Shown: piece after piece, positions 1 to 11,843 of the stretch
Layout of the letters: each line of letters begins with the position of its first letter
How positions within the stretch are numbered: position 1 is the first letter of the stretch
NCBI GenBank assembly: GCA_963682055.1
Contig: OY821744.1
Span: 6,364,835 to 6,428,834 of the forward strand
Direction of reading: 5' to 3'
Source of the DNA: Primula veris
Taxonomy: Eukaryota; Streptophyta; Magnoliopsida; Ericales; Primulaceae
DNA: 64,000 nt
Made by a program: the position numbers and the translations under genes
Notes under the pieces: model-generated
Told to the model about the DNA's origin: nothing
The model's input: only the letters and a program-made list of their open reading frames with translations
The model's database searches: none

Positions 1-411
1 CCTCTTGGTTTTGAACTTATTTGTTTACATAAAAAATACATATTTTGTGAATTTATTTACAAATAGGTACAAATGTCATTAAAAACCAAACTTTTTTTAA
101 AAAAAATTAATAAAAAAAATATGTGTGATCCTGTGTGATTATGTTCAATCATGTATGTTTAATCTTGTTTGATCATGCCTAATCATGTCCATGTCCATGT
201 CCAATCTGTCTAATTTGTATGTCTAATCTCGTTTAATCATATATAACCATGTCCAAACATATCTAATTTTGTTTGATACTATGTACAAATTTTTTGATTT
301 CTTTTAATATATTTTTGCTTTTTTTTGAATTTTTGATATTTTGATTTTTGATTTTTTTTTTATATATTTCAATTTTTCAGGTCATATATAACTAGTTGTA
401 AATAAGTATAT
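1..411. other. AT-rich intergenic sequence
   Basis: No gene is visible. Between about 120 and 290 there are loosely repeated pieces of the type AATCATGTC/TAATC, too degenerate to define a unit. Poly-T runs occupy 290-370. Confidence 0.5.
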
Positions 412-865
412 AGAAAAAATTGCTAAAATACTACCCAACTTATCAACTTTTAGCGATCTGCTACCCAACCTAACACTTTTTTTCTAATTCGGTACCCAAC
501 CTATACGTTTCGCTCTAATTTGATACCCAACCTAACATTTTATTTCTAATTTGGTACCCAACCTATACGTATTCAGTCCAATTAAGGGACTCAATCTGCC
601 TTCGATCATGGGTTTTTAACGCATACTAAGTTTACTTTACTATTGATTAACCTATGTGAAATCTTCAATTGTTGTATTAAATGATTTAAAGTGAAATCAG
701 TACTTAAGATGTTTGAGTTAACTAGATTAAAAGGATTTGACGTGGGTCGAGTCCCTTAATTGGAGCGAAAATATATTGGTTGAGTACCAAATTAGAAAGT
801 GTGTTAAGTTGAGTACCAAATCACTAAAAGATAATAGATTGGGTAACATTTTAACATTTTTTTCT
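412..865. mobile_element. 454-bp foldback MITE with 8-bp TSD
   Basis: The left end begins AGAAAAAATTGCTAAAAT and the right end, read in reverse complement, begins AGAAAAAAATGTTAAAAT. The inverted similarity continues inward through TACCCAACCT-type blocks to the centre, where AATTAAGGGACTC and GAGTCCCTTAATT face each other at about 580 and 750. The 8-bp direct repeat AAGTATAT flanks it exactly (404-411 and 866-873). There is no coding capacity. The long TIR and 8-bp TSD fit a Mutator- or hAT-type MITE; the superfamily is an inference. Confidence 0.75.
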
Positions 866-971
866 AAGTATATGTATTTAATTATAAATAAGCAGACATA
901 AGTGAGTTTTATGTAATTAAGTTGATTAATATTATTTATTTGTATGTATCCTTATATATAGTGATCTTAGT

Positions 972-1524
972 TAGGGTGGCGCATTTGGGAGAATTATGAC
1001 GGGTTGATAAAATTTAAATGTCAACCCAACTCAACTCAATCCGTTATAATTAAAACATCAACTCAAAGCAACCCAACCCGCAAAATAAACTACCGGTTGG
1101 GGCGAGTTTGAATTGATTCTTAAATTTTTGTTTTGTTTATTTATTATTCATAGTTTGCATAACTAACCTAAATTTTAAAATAAATTAATTTTTTTAAAAC
1201 GAAATATAAATTAAAACCAATTAAAATATGTTTATAACATTCGCGAACAAATAACAAAACTAAAATACAACAAGAATGCAAGGTTGCAATCTTGAAATAC
1301 ACATAGTGTATATATAAATATACATATTTATAATTATATATATTACGGGTTGAAACGGGTTGGGGCGGATTATCCCCCGGTTTGAAAACCTCAACCATAA
1401 CCCAACCCGCAAAATATATAGCGGATTGGGGCGGGACGGATTGATTTTTTTTGGACACTCAACTCGTCACAATCCGCGCGGATTGGATTACGAGTTGGGT
1501 TTGCGGATTTTTTGCCCACCCCTA
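972..1524. mobile_element. hAT-type non-autonomous element, 553 bp
   Basis: The ends are TAGGGTGGCGCA on the left and GCCCACCCCTA on the right, the TAGGG(G)TGGGC type common to plant hAT MITEs. A perfect 8-bp direct repeat ATCTTAGT lies immediately outside (964-971, 1525-1532). The body is rich in GGGTTGGGGCGG and CAACCCAACCCGC blocks. Open frames of 96 and 61 codons inside are chance frames in this repeat. A related copy lies at about 6095-6711. Confidence 0.8.
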
Positions 1525-1532
1525 ATCTTAGT

Positions 1533-2673
1533 AACTGATTTGTAACTAACTAACTAACTATTTACCAACAAAAAATGACCGACAAACTTTTTTAACTTGC
1601 AACTATTTAAGCTCTTAAACTTGTCTAACTAACTTTCTTAGAGCATGCGCATCAGTTACTTTACATTTTTCTCATATTTAACTTAATTAACATCACTTTT
1701 ATATTTTTAGGTTAACAGTTTAACTTATACATTTTTCAGCTTCTCTATCAAATTTATTATCATAACTAAATATTATTATATTTTAATATACTTTTATCAA
1801 TTTTTTTCAATCCAAATTAATTTACTAGAATAATCACATTAAATAACTTACAAATTTTCTCGTATTTAAAGTAAAAAGTACACTTTTACAACTTATAAGT
1901 AAACGTTTTGTTTTATACAAATTATCAGTTTTTTTATCAATTTCTCTATCAAAATTATACAACTCATGTTTTTGTTATTTTATTAATTTATATGTGAAAA
2001 GTACAAATAAATGATAGAGAATAAGAGAAAAGTAAGAGAGAAAAATTATTATTTTAATTATAAGGCAACATCTTGATTCATTGTATTTGAGGTATATTTG
2101 AATTCGTGTAAATTTAAGTTAATGGATAGTAAAATTGATACGTGTATAATTTTAGAACAATTTTCTCATATGGTAAATGAGTCGTATAACAACTTAACAA
2201 CAAATATGACCATACTACACTAACATATACCGCAACAGAATGTTTTTTTACAAAAAAACTAACTACTAATATCAGACCACTATATGTTTTACTTTATATG
2301 AACAAAAATTTTAAAAAATTAGTAACAAGGACTTACTTAAAAGCGAGCCTCTAGGTGAAGGTGCATGTTGACGGTATAGTGTCATGCAATTTTAGTTAAG
2401 AGTTGTTGTAAAAGCTAAAATTGAATTTTGTCCATTTTATTTTTATCACAAAACTTTTTTTGCAAATTCTATTTGGTCCATGAAATTTCAGTAGAAAGAA
2501 AACTTTACCATAATATTTTGCATAATCACATGGTTGCTCTTTAACTTATAATTAAAGACAGGCGGATGCCGTGGCCGTTGCCTCCTCGGAAATTTTAAAA
2601 GCAATTATTTTTATAGGGGGAATTCCAAAAAAATCGGTTATGCACATTAATAGCACGCTATAATATATATATA

Positions 2674-2674
<1 letters not shown>
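1533..2674. other. Intergenic AT-rich sequence, no gene seen
   Basis: Long A/T-rich stretch with stop codons in every frame and no recognisable domain or repeat boundary. Confidence 0.5.

Positions 2675-2746
<72 letters not shown>
2675..2746. repeat. (TA)n microsatellite, about 36 units
   Basis: An uninterrupted TA dinucleotide run of about 70 bp. The Tyr/Ile-rich 72-codon minus-strand frame across it is an artefact of this repeat. Confidence 0.97.
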
Positions 2747-2748
<2 letters not shown>

Positions 2749-2818
2749 TGATAGCTCCTTGGTAACACATTCTTAAAATGGAACACTACCACACTTTAAT
2801 CTTTCTATTTCCATTATA

Positions 2819-2921
2819 ATGGGATTCACAAGTTTAGAAGAGCATTAAAACTTAAAACTAGTCCTTCCTCCAAATTAAATATTATTGAAATGGGATTCAC
2901 AAGTTTAGAAGAGCATTAAAA
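2819..2921. repeat. 32-bp direct repeat, two copies 71 bp apart
   Basis: The string beginning ATGGGATTCACAAGTTTAG and ending AGAGCATTAAAA occurs at 2819-2850 and again, identical, at 2890-2921. The spacer contains CTAGTCCTTCCTCC. It is probably a local duplication inside an unidentified repeat. Confidence 0.85.
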
Positions 2922-3195
2922 AAAACAAACAAATTTTCTAGAGTTCATAATGCACTCATATACTTTATAGTTTTATAGATGACATTAAAACAATCTAATG
3001 GTCTAGATTTATGTGTAAGTTTTGTAATTTTCTTTTTATATAATTTTAATATATAAAATACAAATTATGATTTTGTAAATTAAAAACTAATTTTACAACA
3101 CAATAAAAACTCAAACAAAATTATATAACCATAATTGATACTGCTCTAAATTTAAATATTATTTAAAAATAGTAAAAAAGATCAGTGATTTTAAT

Positions 3196-4075
3196 TAGCT
3201 AGGGGTGGGTTAGGATCGGGACCCGACCCGTAAACATTCAACTCATATCCCGACCCGATTACTTTTGAAAGTGAAAAAAATTCCGACCCCGACCCGAAAA
3301 AGTCGGGACCCGACTTTTTCGGGACCCAAATTTTCAATATTGGTCGGGATAAGTTTATCCCGAATCTTTCGACATATGTTTTTTTTTTTACGACGAAATC
3401 ATTTTTTATAAAGAATTTTCATTTGAGAAGTCTAAATATGTTATTAACATGAAACATAATCCTAGTTTAAAAATAACACTCCTAATAAATGAAAAAATAA
3501 ATTAACATATAATAGAAAAAATAGTTTGAAAATACAAATAATGGAGTAGATAAAAAAACTGATACGTTTTTTATTATATTCTTTTAATATTTAGTTTTAT
3601 TCACACAAACAACAATTATCATACTAAATGAGATACATTATCATTATAATTTTTATAATAAAAAATAATGATCATTTATCTTTTTGAATTAACAATATAA
3701 TTTTTTAATTTAAGTATATTTTTTATTTTAATAGTTTCATATATTCAAAATTACAAATTTATATTATACTTATTTAATTATAACTAATATATGAAACAAA
3801 AAGATTGCAACTCGTATGGTAGAGTGTTTATATTACATGTTAGACGTACAAAGTTCAATTCTTATCCCTTGCATTTGATTTAAATTAATTTACATTTTAG
3901 TGTTGAAATAAAAAAAATCATGTTATATAATATAAAATATAAAATTAATTAAAAAATCGGCTCGGGTCAGGACACCCGACGAAATCAAAATTTACACCCG
4001 ATCCCGAAGTTTGTCGGGTCGGGACGAAAGTCGACGTTTTCGGGTCGGGATTTCGGGATTTTTTTCCCAACCCTA
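3196..4075. mobile_element. hAT-type non-autonomous element, about 880 bp
   Basis: The left end carries TAGGGGTGGGTTAGGATCGGG-like sequence (from 3200, with four extra bases TAGC in front). The right end is TTTTTTTCCCAACCCTA. Blocks of CGGGACCCGACCC and GGGTCGGGA lie near both ends. The 8-bp repeat ATTTTAAT flanks it (3188-3195, 4076-4083). At 3807-3872 the interior carries a tRNA-like stretch (GGTAGAGTG, then GTTAGACGT and AGTTCAATTC), probably a captured or decayed tRNA/SINE fragment. Confidence 0.65.
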
Positions 4076-4083
4076 ATTTTAAT

Positions 4084-5267
4084 ATATATCTTATTTTACA
4101 TATTAAAATTATATAAAAATAAAATTACAAAATTCACGCATGATCATTAGATTATTTTAATTTCATCCGTTAGATTGAAAGTTTAAAGCATGCAAGTGTA
4201 CTATGACCTCTAAAAAAATTTGAATTAAAAAAAAAACATGACATTGACTAATTGTGGAATACATGAAAAACACTACTATTCACTGTATATGCAGAAGGCC
4301 AATGGTATCCATCACATTTTCAACCATTTCAGATGTACTAATGGACACAGTTGATTAAAGAGAAATTAGAACATAAAAAGGTTGGCAGTAATATTATTAG
4401 AAAAATCTTCTTTTAAGGGTAGGCAAATTGTGCATACGGGTTACATATATATGGGAAATAGGAGTACAAATTTTCTATTTTATTTCTATATGTCCTTCTG
4501 TGTCCGTTTGTTTATTTTATCTAAAAAAATTTTCTAAAAAACTTGAAAAAAATTGTACAATTACTATAATACATGTATCAATACATTCCAATAATTATTT
4601 TTAAAAGAAAATTCATACAAAATTTATTTTGGAATAAATGTATAAATTAGTGTAAATTAAACATTGAATATTAAAAAAATTGTCTAAAACAATATTGTGT
4701 TCAATGTTTTAAAATTTGAATACAATATAATATAAAAATTTATAAATTTGCAGTATAAGTTGTGAAAATTTAAAATTTAAGTGAAAATAAATAAGGAAAC
4801 ACGAAAAAAGATAGAGAATAGGGTTAGAAGATTTGGATTCAGGAAATAGGCCTAATTGTGTGTTTGTTTGGGATACTTGTTATGCTGGATTATGTTGATG
4901 TTTATGAATCGCACATGGTCTATTCCTAATTTGTCTCTCCTTGATCTATCTCCTTATTTTCTTATTTAACGCTTTCGAATCTATCTCCATATCTCATTGA
5001 CGTTATTCTGTAAACTCTATCTCTCTGAATGAAAACGAGCGGTTTTAGATGAACTTTCAACCTTCACGAGGACCATTCAAGTTTTTTCTTTTTGCTATAT
5101 CGAATCAGTACTATATCCATAATCCATTGATAAAAATTATACGATGTTTGTTTGCAAGATAGTATAAATTGACATTATTTATAACTAGTACGATCAGTGG
5201 TATAAATAATACCACAATATATGTGTTATTAGTTATAACTCGTAATCAGGTTAAAATGCAGTATAAT
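4084..5267. other. Intergenic sequence, no gene seen
   Basis: AT-rich sequence with no frame of note. A region from about 4880 to 5060 is less AT-rich and pyrimidine-rich but shows no recognisable product. Confidence 0.45.
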
Positions 5268-5269
5268 TA

Positions 5270-5845
5270 GGGGTGTCAATTTTATCCGACCTTACCCTAC
5301 CTGATCCAACTGTTTTTGGTTATTCGAGTAACGGTTTTAGCGGTTCTCTCGTCATCTACGGATCGGGTCGGGTCGGTTTTATATAACTTTTTTTAATTAT
5401 TTTACCCGACCCATACCCGTATTTTTAACGGGTATAACGGTTCTCGGTGCGGTTATTTATCCAAAATTCGTAAAATTTATTATATTTTTCTATATGTTCT
5501 TTTCCAAATGGTATTTTTACATATTGATAATGAATTTATTTTTTCAAGTTATTTTTTAACTTACTTGTAAAAAATAAACAAAGTAATTAGGGAGTATGAA
5601 TTTTTTTGCTTCATACTGATGAACAATGTGGTAATCATAATAATAATATGTATATTTATTTTTAAAATATGGGTATATGTTACGGTTCTATAATTCGGGT
5701 ATGCGAGTCGGTTTCGTGAGTCGGTTCTACGAGTCGGGTCCGCGGTATAGAGTTGAGAACCATACCCGTCCCAAGAACCAACGGAATCGGGTTGGGTAGA
5801 CCCAAAAACGGTTCTGTGATAGGTCGGTTCTTACGGTTTTTAGAT
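5270..5845. mobile_element. Degenerate TIR element rich in GGGTCGG/ACCCGACC
   Basis: It begins TTAGGGGTGTCAATTTTATCC and is rich in CCCGACCC, GGTCGGGTCGG and CGGTTC blocks in opposite orientations. The inner right end (CCCAAAAACGG) mirrors the left (CTGTTTTTGG). No clean TSD was found, so the right boundary is approximate. It resembles the hAT-like elements on either side. Confidence 0.4.
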
Positions 5846-6094
5846 ATTTACGTTATGGTTTTCGAATATCAGGTATTTGCATTATGATTTTTGAATATTA
5901 GGTATTTTTAACAAAGCTAAATATAATTAGTCATATAACTCAGGCTCATGTAACTATTAATACTATAACATCTTTTTATCCGGCAAACAAACTACAAACA
6001 TGGTATGACAAGTGTAAAATGGCAGATTTAGGACAAATCTTGGCTATTACTATATTTCTCATGGGATAAAATTGTTATAGCATTTACTCATTTG

Positions 6095-6711
6095 ATAAGA
6101 TTTTCATCGGGATCGGATACGAGACGGATGGGAGCGGATTGACCTCAATAAATGGCAGGATAGATTGAGACGTATTGATAAAATTTAAATTTCAACCCAA
6201 CTGAACCCGTTGCAATTAAAACCACAACTCAACCCAACTCGCAAAATAAATTGCAGGTTTGGACGGGTTGGGTTTAGATTGATTCTTAAATTTTTATTTT
6301 GGTTCTTTATTTTTCATATTTTGCATAATCAACCTAAATTTTAAAATAAATCAAATATTTCAAAGACAAATATAAATTAAAACCAATGAAAATACGTTTA
6401 GAATATTCGTAAACAAGTAATAAAACTAAAATATAACAAGAATGAAAGATGATATCTTAAAATACATACAATGTATATATAAGTATATATATTTATAATT
6501 ATAATTATATATATATATATATATTGCGGGTTGAAACGGATTGACGCGGATTAACCCGTGGTTTGTAAACTTTAACCCTAAACCAACCCGCAAAATATAT
6601 AGCGGATTGGGACGGGACGGATTGATTTTTTTTTTTACACTCAACCCATCCCAATCCATGCGGGTTGGGTTCGGGGCGGGTCTGCGGATTTTTTTGCCCA
6701 CCCCTAATTTC
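6095..6711. mobile_element. hAT-type element, second copy of the 972-1524 family
   Basis: From about 6170 it follows the 972-1524 element closely: shared blocks include ATAAAATTTAAAT, GATTCTTAAATTTTT, the internal TATA run and GCAAAATATATAGCGGATTGG, and it ends in GCCCACCCCTA at 6711. The left terminus is diverged (GGGATCGGATACGAG) and no TSD is visible. Open frames of 136, 70 and 61 codons here are chance readings of the repeat. Confidence 0.65.
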
Positions 6712-7151
6712 CACCATAGCCTGTGAACCATTCGCCTGCCGGTAACTTTCAAGCCAACAATCTCGTAAACAACTTGTTGCAGTGTTTTACCATTTTCTTT
6801 GTTTTTTGCACGTAACTTTTTACTTAAGTAGATCATCGGAAAATATATTCCACCATTTCTTGGGAAGTTGTTTCCTCCGTTTCATCTGAGATTTAAGTGA
6901 ATATTTTCCTAAACTGTAGATTTGAATCAACTAAACAACCACCCAAACAGCTTGTATTTTCGCTCACATCCATGCATAACAAACAAAGTCTACAACAGTA
7001 ACGCGTAGCTTTGTTTAAAATCTCATTACACAGATTTCCGATCAACGTTTCGTGAATATATTACACAAGCAAAGTCTATGCCTAAGTTTTCTCCAAAAAC
7101 AGATATATTGTACACATCTCAAAGCGTATTATACACATGAAAAAGCAAATG

Positions 7152-10100
7152 TCACAACTTTCTGATCTTCTTGTATGGTTTTACATTAGATGTAGAAGCT
7201 GCAGATGAAAAACCAGAACGATGAAGCTCAGCTTTGTCTTTATTAAACGCCTTATGTACATCATTTTTAAGTTCCACAAAACGTGCTCTCTTAGTTTTCT
7301 GTTCTTCGGAAGTGCCCGTCTCGAGATAGAACAGATCGGGTAAGTCGTCTTCTTCTAATTTGTCCAATTCTTGTGAGCATAGAGGAAAATAACGACGACC
7401 CATCTCAACTGTTACATTCCGTGATTGTAAAAACTAATTAGATTATAAATATGTGATATGGTAGACAGGATTGCGAATGAACTCTAAAACCACTATTTTA
7501 GCACAAATAACATGGTAAACTCATCCAAACGTGTTAACTTAAAATTGATTATTCGATGGTACCTTAACATAGAATTGGGATTGTAATAAACTCCTCAATT
7601 TTACCTCAAGTGTCATTGCTACTATAGAACAAACTTGTTCCCAAAAAATCTTACATTAAGTGAGGTGTCAAGTACCATATGTATTCAAAATAAAACTCAA
7701 AAACAGTGAAACCCTGCAACATTTAACAACTACTTGGAGTAAGGGTTTCAGAAACTGTATTTATTTTGAGAATGAATGTTCATCACCACCATTAAAACTA
7801 ATCTGACTTCCTAATTAATACAATTGAATATATTAAAAAAAAAAACACTTTGAAACACAGGATATATAACCAATTTGGTGCCTAGAGTGTTCAATGGGCC
7901 TGATCAGAAAAAAAGGGTTTCCTTATATCGTTGTACACACTCTTTTTCTTGACTGGGTGGTTTCTGCCTTTCTGGCAACTCTCTTTACCACCAAAATGAC
8001 CAATCTAACCATAAAATCCAGTATTACCAATCAACATAAATGTTTTAATCTAGCAACAACAAAAAATAGCAGCCTATCATTTTTTAGCAGACACTATAAT
8101 CGAATGGAAAGATTAGAAACATGATTGATTGTGGTAGCAACTCAGAGACAATAAATATGAAAAATTAACAACCATTTAAAAAAAAAAAGATATAGGGAAA
8201 CCAACTTCTTTGCGATTACCTGTCTTTGAGAGAGCTTCCATTCTAGAGTGGAGTCTCTTGTTTCGCATAACTGGTGTTTCGTTCAAATCAACTTCTCTCA
8301 GATTTCCACTTGAGCCTTTTGATCCTAAACGCCCACGAAACTCAAGTGTTGTCTCAGCTTGTGCAATCTCCATCGCTAGTTTGGCTTCCGTTGGGAATAA
8401 CAACCGAGCAATTGCGACTTTTTTTTCCAACAAATACAAACAAAATCAAAGTATTAGTGGAAATAGATGTCTGTGCTAGAAAGGATAGTTAAGTAGGCTT
8501 ACTTTCATATGGTGAACTGTAACTGACGACTTATATGGCTAGTTTGGTTGCAGCTTTTAAGCAAGCTCGGTTTTGAGGTTTAGAGAATTTATGTACATCC
8601 AGTCTTAAATTTTTTAGCCTTTTCAGGCAAAAATCACAAAGACTCGGTTCTAAAGGTTGTCAGCCAGTCCAGGTTTATGCAGGAAAAAAAAAGTAGATCA
8701 TAATAGCTCTAACCAGACAAGGCCGTAGTTTCACATCTCAATTGGGATTCAACTTTTTAGAAACAAGGATTACTCAACTCATGGCCAGTCTGGAGCTACC
8801 ATTGCCCAGAGGGAAAAAAATGACACTTCCACTGTGCAGTAACGAATACTAGGGCTGGGCGAAAAACCGGAAAAACCGAACCGACAACCGAACCGAAAAA
8901 GATCGAAACCGAAAAAAATTCGGGTCGGTTTCGGTTTTCAATAAAACCGAACCGAAAAAAACCGAAAAATAACCGAAACTGGACCGAAAAAAACCGGTCC
9001 GGTTCGGTCCAAAAAATAAAGACCTAAACTGAAAAAAACCGAACCGAAAAATACGCTCGGTTTCGGTTTTGCTAAAAACCGAAACGAACCGAACCGGACC
9101 CAGCCCTAACGAATACAAGTGCATAACTACCATTTCCTTTTCCCAAATCTCTCATTTACAAATACATGTCCTAACAGTAAAAATATTTTCTTTTCATACC
9201 CCTTCATTAATAACTATCCATTATTCAACATTCAATGTAGAGTGCAGCAGTTTAAATTGAAAGTGCTTGTTCAGAAATCTTTCTTTCAGGTGCATAGATC
9301 ACGGAAGTTAAATGTCAAAGTAATACTGAACTTTGGCATTACCTAGTCTTTCGAAATACAAGGTCAAGGATTATAGGCTTATAGCCTCGCTAGGATAAGA
9401 CATTATAAGACAAAGTACACATCAAGTCTCAAAGCACCGACAATAGACCTCACAGATGAAAACAAGCCAATAGAAGCAAGTCGATTCATTTTGAAAGGTA
9501 TTAGACAATCAACATACAGCATTTATGGTTTACGTTAGTTCGATTGTTGTAAAACCAATCTCATATTCTACTCCACTTCCTTGTGAAATTTTCAGTTAAG
9601 CTATACCACACGGATTCAAAGACCCTCATGACAACGAAGGAATGCCTATTATTTGGCGATGTTTCAAGTTCTAACTAAACAAAACTAAGAACAAAATATC
9701 AGAATTAAATTTCTCTTACCTCTATTCTCTAGGTACAACAGCTTCATGTGTAAGTCATCGGCAATAACAGGGGAGGACATGGATACATCTTTAGTCATCG
9801 GATTCCTCCACATTTCTCTCTCTAAAACATCAATACATATCCTGTCTTTATTAGCTTCCTCCCCTTTTTCCGTTTTCGCATTATAATCCTTCGGCCTCGT
9901 CAAACTTCGACATATTCTCACAGCTCCCCACCCATCGAAATTCATATCATTAGCTCGAGCCCCTTTTGTTAATAATCCAACTATAATAGAAGGCTCTTTT
10001 CTCATAGCAGCTATATGAAGAACAGTATATCCTCGGTTATTTTGGAGATTGACATTTGCACAATTTAAACTAAGTACCTCAGATACAACTTTAGGATCGC

Positions 10101-11843
10101 AATACGCCACGGCATAATGAAGAGCATATGCTTCATCTAAGGTTATATTCGATTCGCTTAATAGAAGCTTTACAAGTTCTACATCGTCTGAGTCCAGTGC
10201 TTTGTAAATTCTTTGAACTCTTTTTTCATATAGAGCGTCTAAAGGTGGTTCAGGTTCGTTATTTGATTCAGTTCGGAGGACTTTTATATTTTCAGCGATT
10301 TCGAAAGGGAGTTCTTTTTCGATAGATATGGTCTCGAGATCTGATTTCGCTACTCTTTCTACACATGGAGTGAGTAGCTGGTCTGCTTTACAGTGAAATG
10401 CAACTAGAAGAATTGGTACTACGTCTTCCACAAGAGCCTTTCCTATAAAATGCTGAAGACGTCTCTGTAACACAATTAAATAGTAATATTAAAACTAGCC
10501 TATATAAAACCATAAAAGGAGGATTTTGAGCTACGATGCTTTAATTAATCATACTTTAGAAGAAAGGGTAAGTTACCAAATGCAAAATTTGAATCTGCTA
10601 TTTGCGTAAGATGAAAGATTCAATTCTTCCTCGAAAGGTTCTAATTTTCTTATGATCAGAAATATTAAGTATTACATTCCTAATTAAAGGGTTGCACTTT
10701 GATAGAGACACAAGAGATTCGTTCACTCAAGCCCAAAATGGGTAGTATTAGTGACTTATAAGCAAAGTCTTGTGAAACTGTAACATGAACTCTGAAAATA
10801 TTTCCCCTTGTTAAAGAGTTAGATCAATAGTACAGTAATGATCTAATATTTCTTTCGGAAACAGTCCGCAATGTCTCATTACCTGCAGAAACTATTCAAG
10901 TCATTTGATTCACAATAGAACACAATCTAATAATCAATTTAAATTCTGATTTTCACCCACAAAAGGAAATCTGACAATCTTGTTTAAACATTTTCTCAAA
11001 CTTAATTCCTGTTCTCTTTCGCAATTCATAGTTCCAGCACTGAAAACAATGACACCATTGAAAATATCTTCCGTTATTAGTGTATCGTATGGAATTCTCT
11101 TCTGGACCCAACTGAAGCAACCTTTTTGTTTAAACACCAAAGCTAAGAGTATTACGTTGTAAAGTGTTTCAAGAACTACTCCATCCAAATAGTATCCCAG
11201 GAAGTGACATTTTTCAAATTTAAAACGATTATAATTATGATAATTTTCAAGTCATAACCGAAGTAACATAAAGAAATAGATCAAATAACCAAACCTGAAA
11301 AAGTGAAGCCAATTCCTGGACTTGGAAAACCGATGACGCATACATTAACTGGACCACAAAATCAATAGCGGGTCTACACGCATCATGTGCACACTGATTA
11401 TCAACACAAGTCGAAACCTCTATAGGAAAAGGCTTTAATTTCCCGGTATATAAATAGTCCAATAAAATAACAAAAGCCTCGTAACCAATCCTACCATAAG
11501 TCGACAACTCACTCATATAGTATTTCGGTTTCCCTTCTTTCTCACTATCCCCCTTCTCTTTCTTAAACAGCTCATCGAAAAATTTACTACGAGCCCCCAA
11601 TATACACCTATGAACATGTACTGGGACGTTTTCGACGATAATCTCAGCATCACTGTAATCTGATTCTGAATTGATTAAAAGTTGTTCTAAACTAGAGCTA
11701 AGCTTGCTTAAACTGATAATCTCGAGATTCGAAGCAGTGTCTAAAGATGCTGGTATGGTATTAGTGTAGCTTATTGATCCATTAGATACTTGAGAATGTG
11801 AAGTGAAGCTTATTGATGATGTTGGTTCTGCTGAAATCTCCAT
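7152..11843 (-). CDS. NPR3/NPR4-like BTB-ankyrin salicylic-acid receptor and corepressor
   Basis: Four exons: 11843-11295, 10464-9720, 8417-8220 and 7408-7152. All introns are GT-AG, and the joined frame gives 582 residues, the usual size for NPR proteins with the usual four-exon layout. The N-terminus (SSISFTS) matches the NPR3/4 clade. A BTB/POZ domain spans about 62-170 with a C2HC zinc-knuckle motif inside it (C146, C151, H153, C156, in CVDNQCAHDACRP). Ankyrin repeats lie about 260-400 (NNRGYTVLHIAAMR), and the NPR1-like C-terminal domain about 385-540. R431 in YLENR is at the position of the salicylic-acid-binding arginine of NPR1/NPR4. VDLNETP (474-480) is the EAR-like repression motif of NPR3/4 and is absent from NPR1. 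These proteins are known to bind salicylic acid and TGA factors in the nucleus and to repress defence genes; that role is inferred from family. Intron 2 carries a MITE. NPR1 itself is unlikely. Confidence 0.95.
8850..9108. mobile_element. 259-bp hAT-type MITE in NPR3/4 intron 2
   Basis: The ends TAGGGCTGGGC and (G)ACCCAGCCCTA are inverted copies. The flanking 8-bp repeat ACGAATAC is perfect (8842-8849, 9109-9116). The body is almost entirely ACCGAAACCGAAAAA-type sequence in both orientations, so the transcript could fold back. It lies wholly in the intron, 432 bp beyond the exon 3 acceptor side and over 600 bp from the exon 2 donor, so it need not disturb splicing. A related fragment is at 48850-48995. 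Confidence 0.9.

Noticed and set aside
2552..2770. Tyr/Ile-repeat 72-codon frame
   Set aside because: Translation of the (TA)n microsatellite.
6426..6836. 136-codon minus-strand frame
   Set aside because: It lies in the hAT-type repeat whose other copy at 972-1524 does not keep the frame; the residues are simple readings of GGGTTGG blocks and a TA run.
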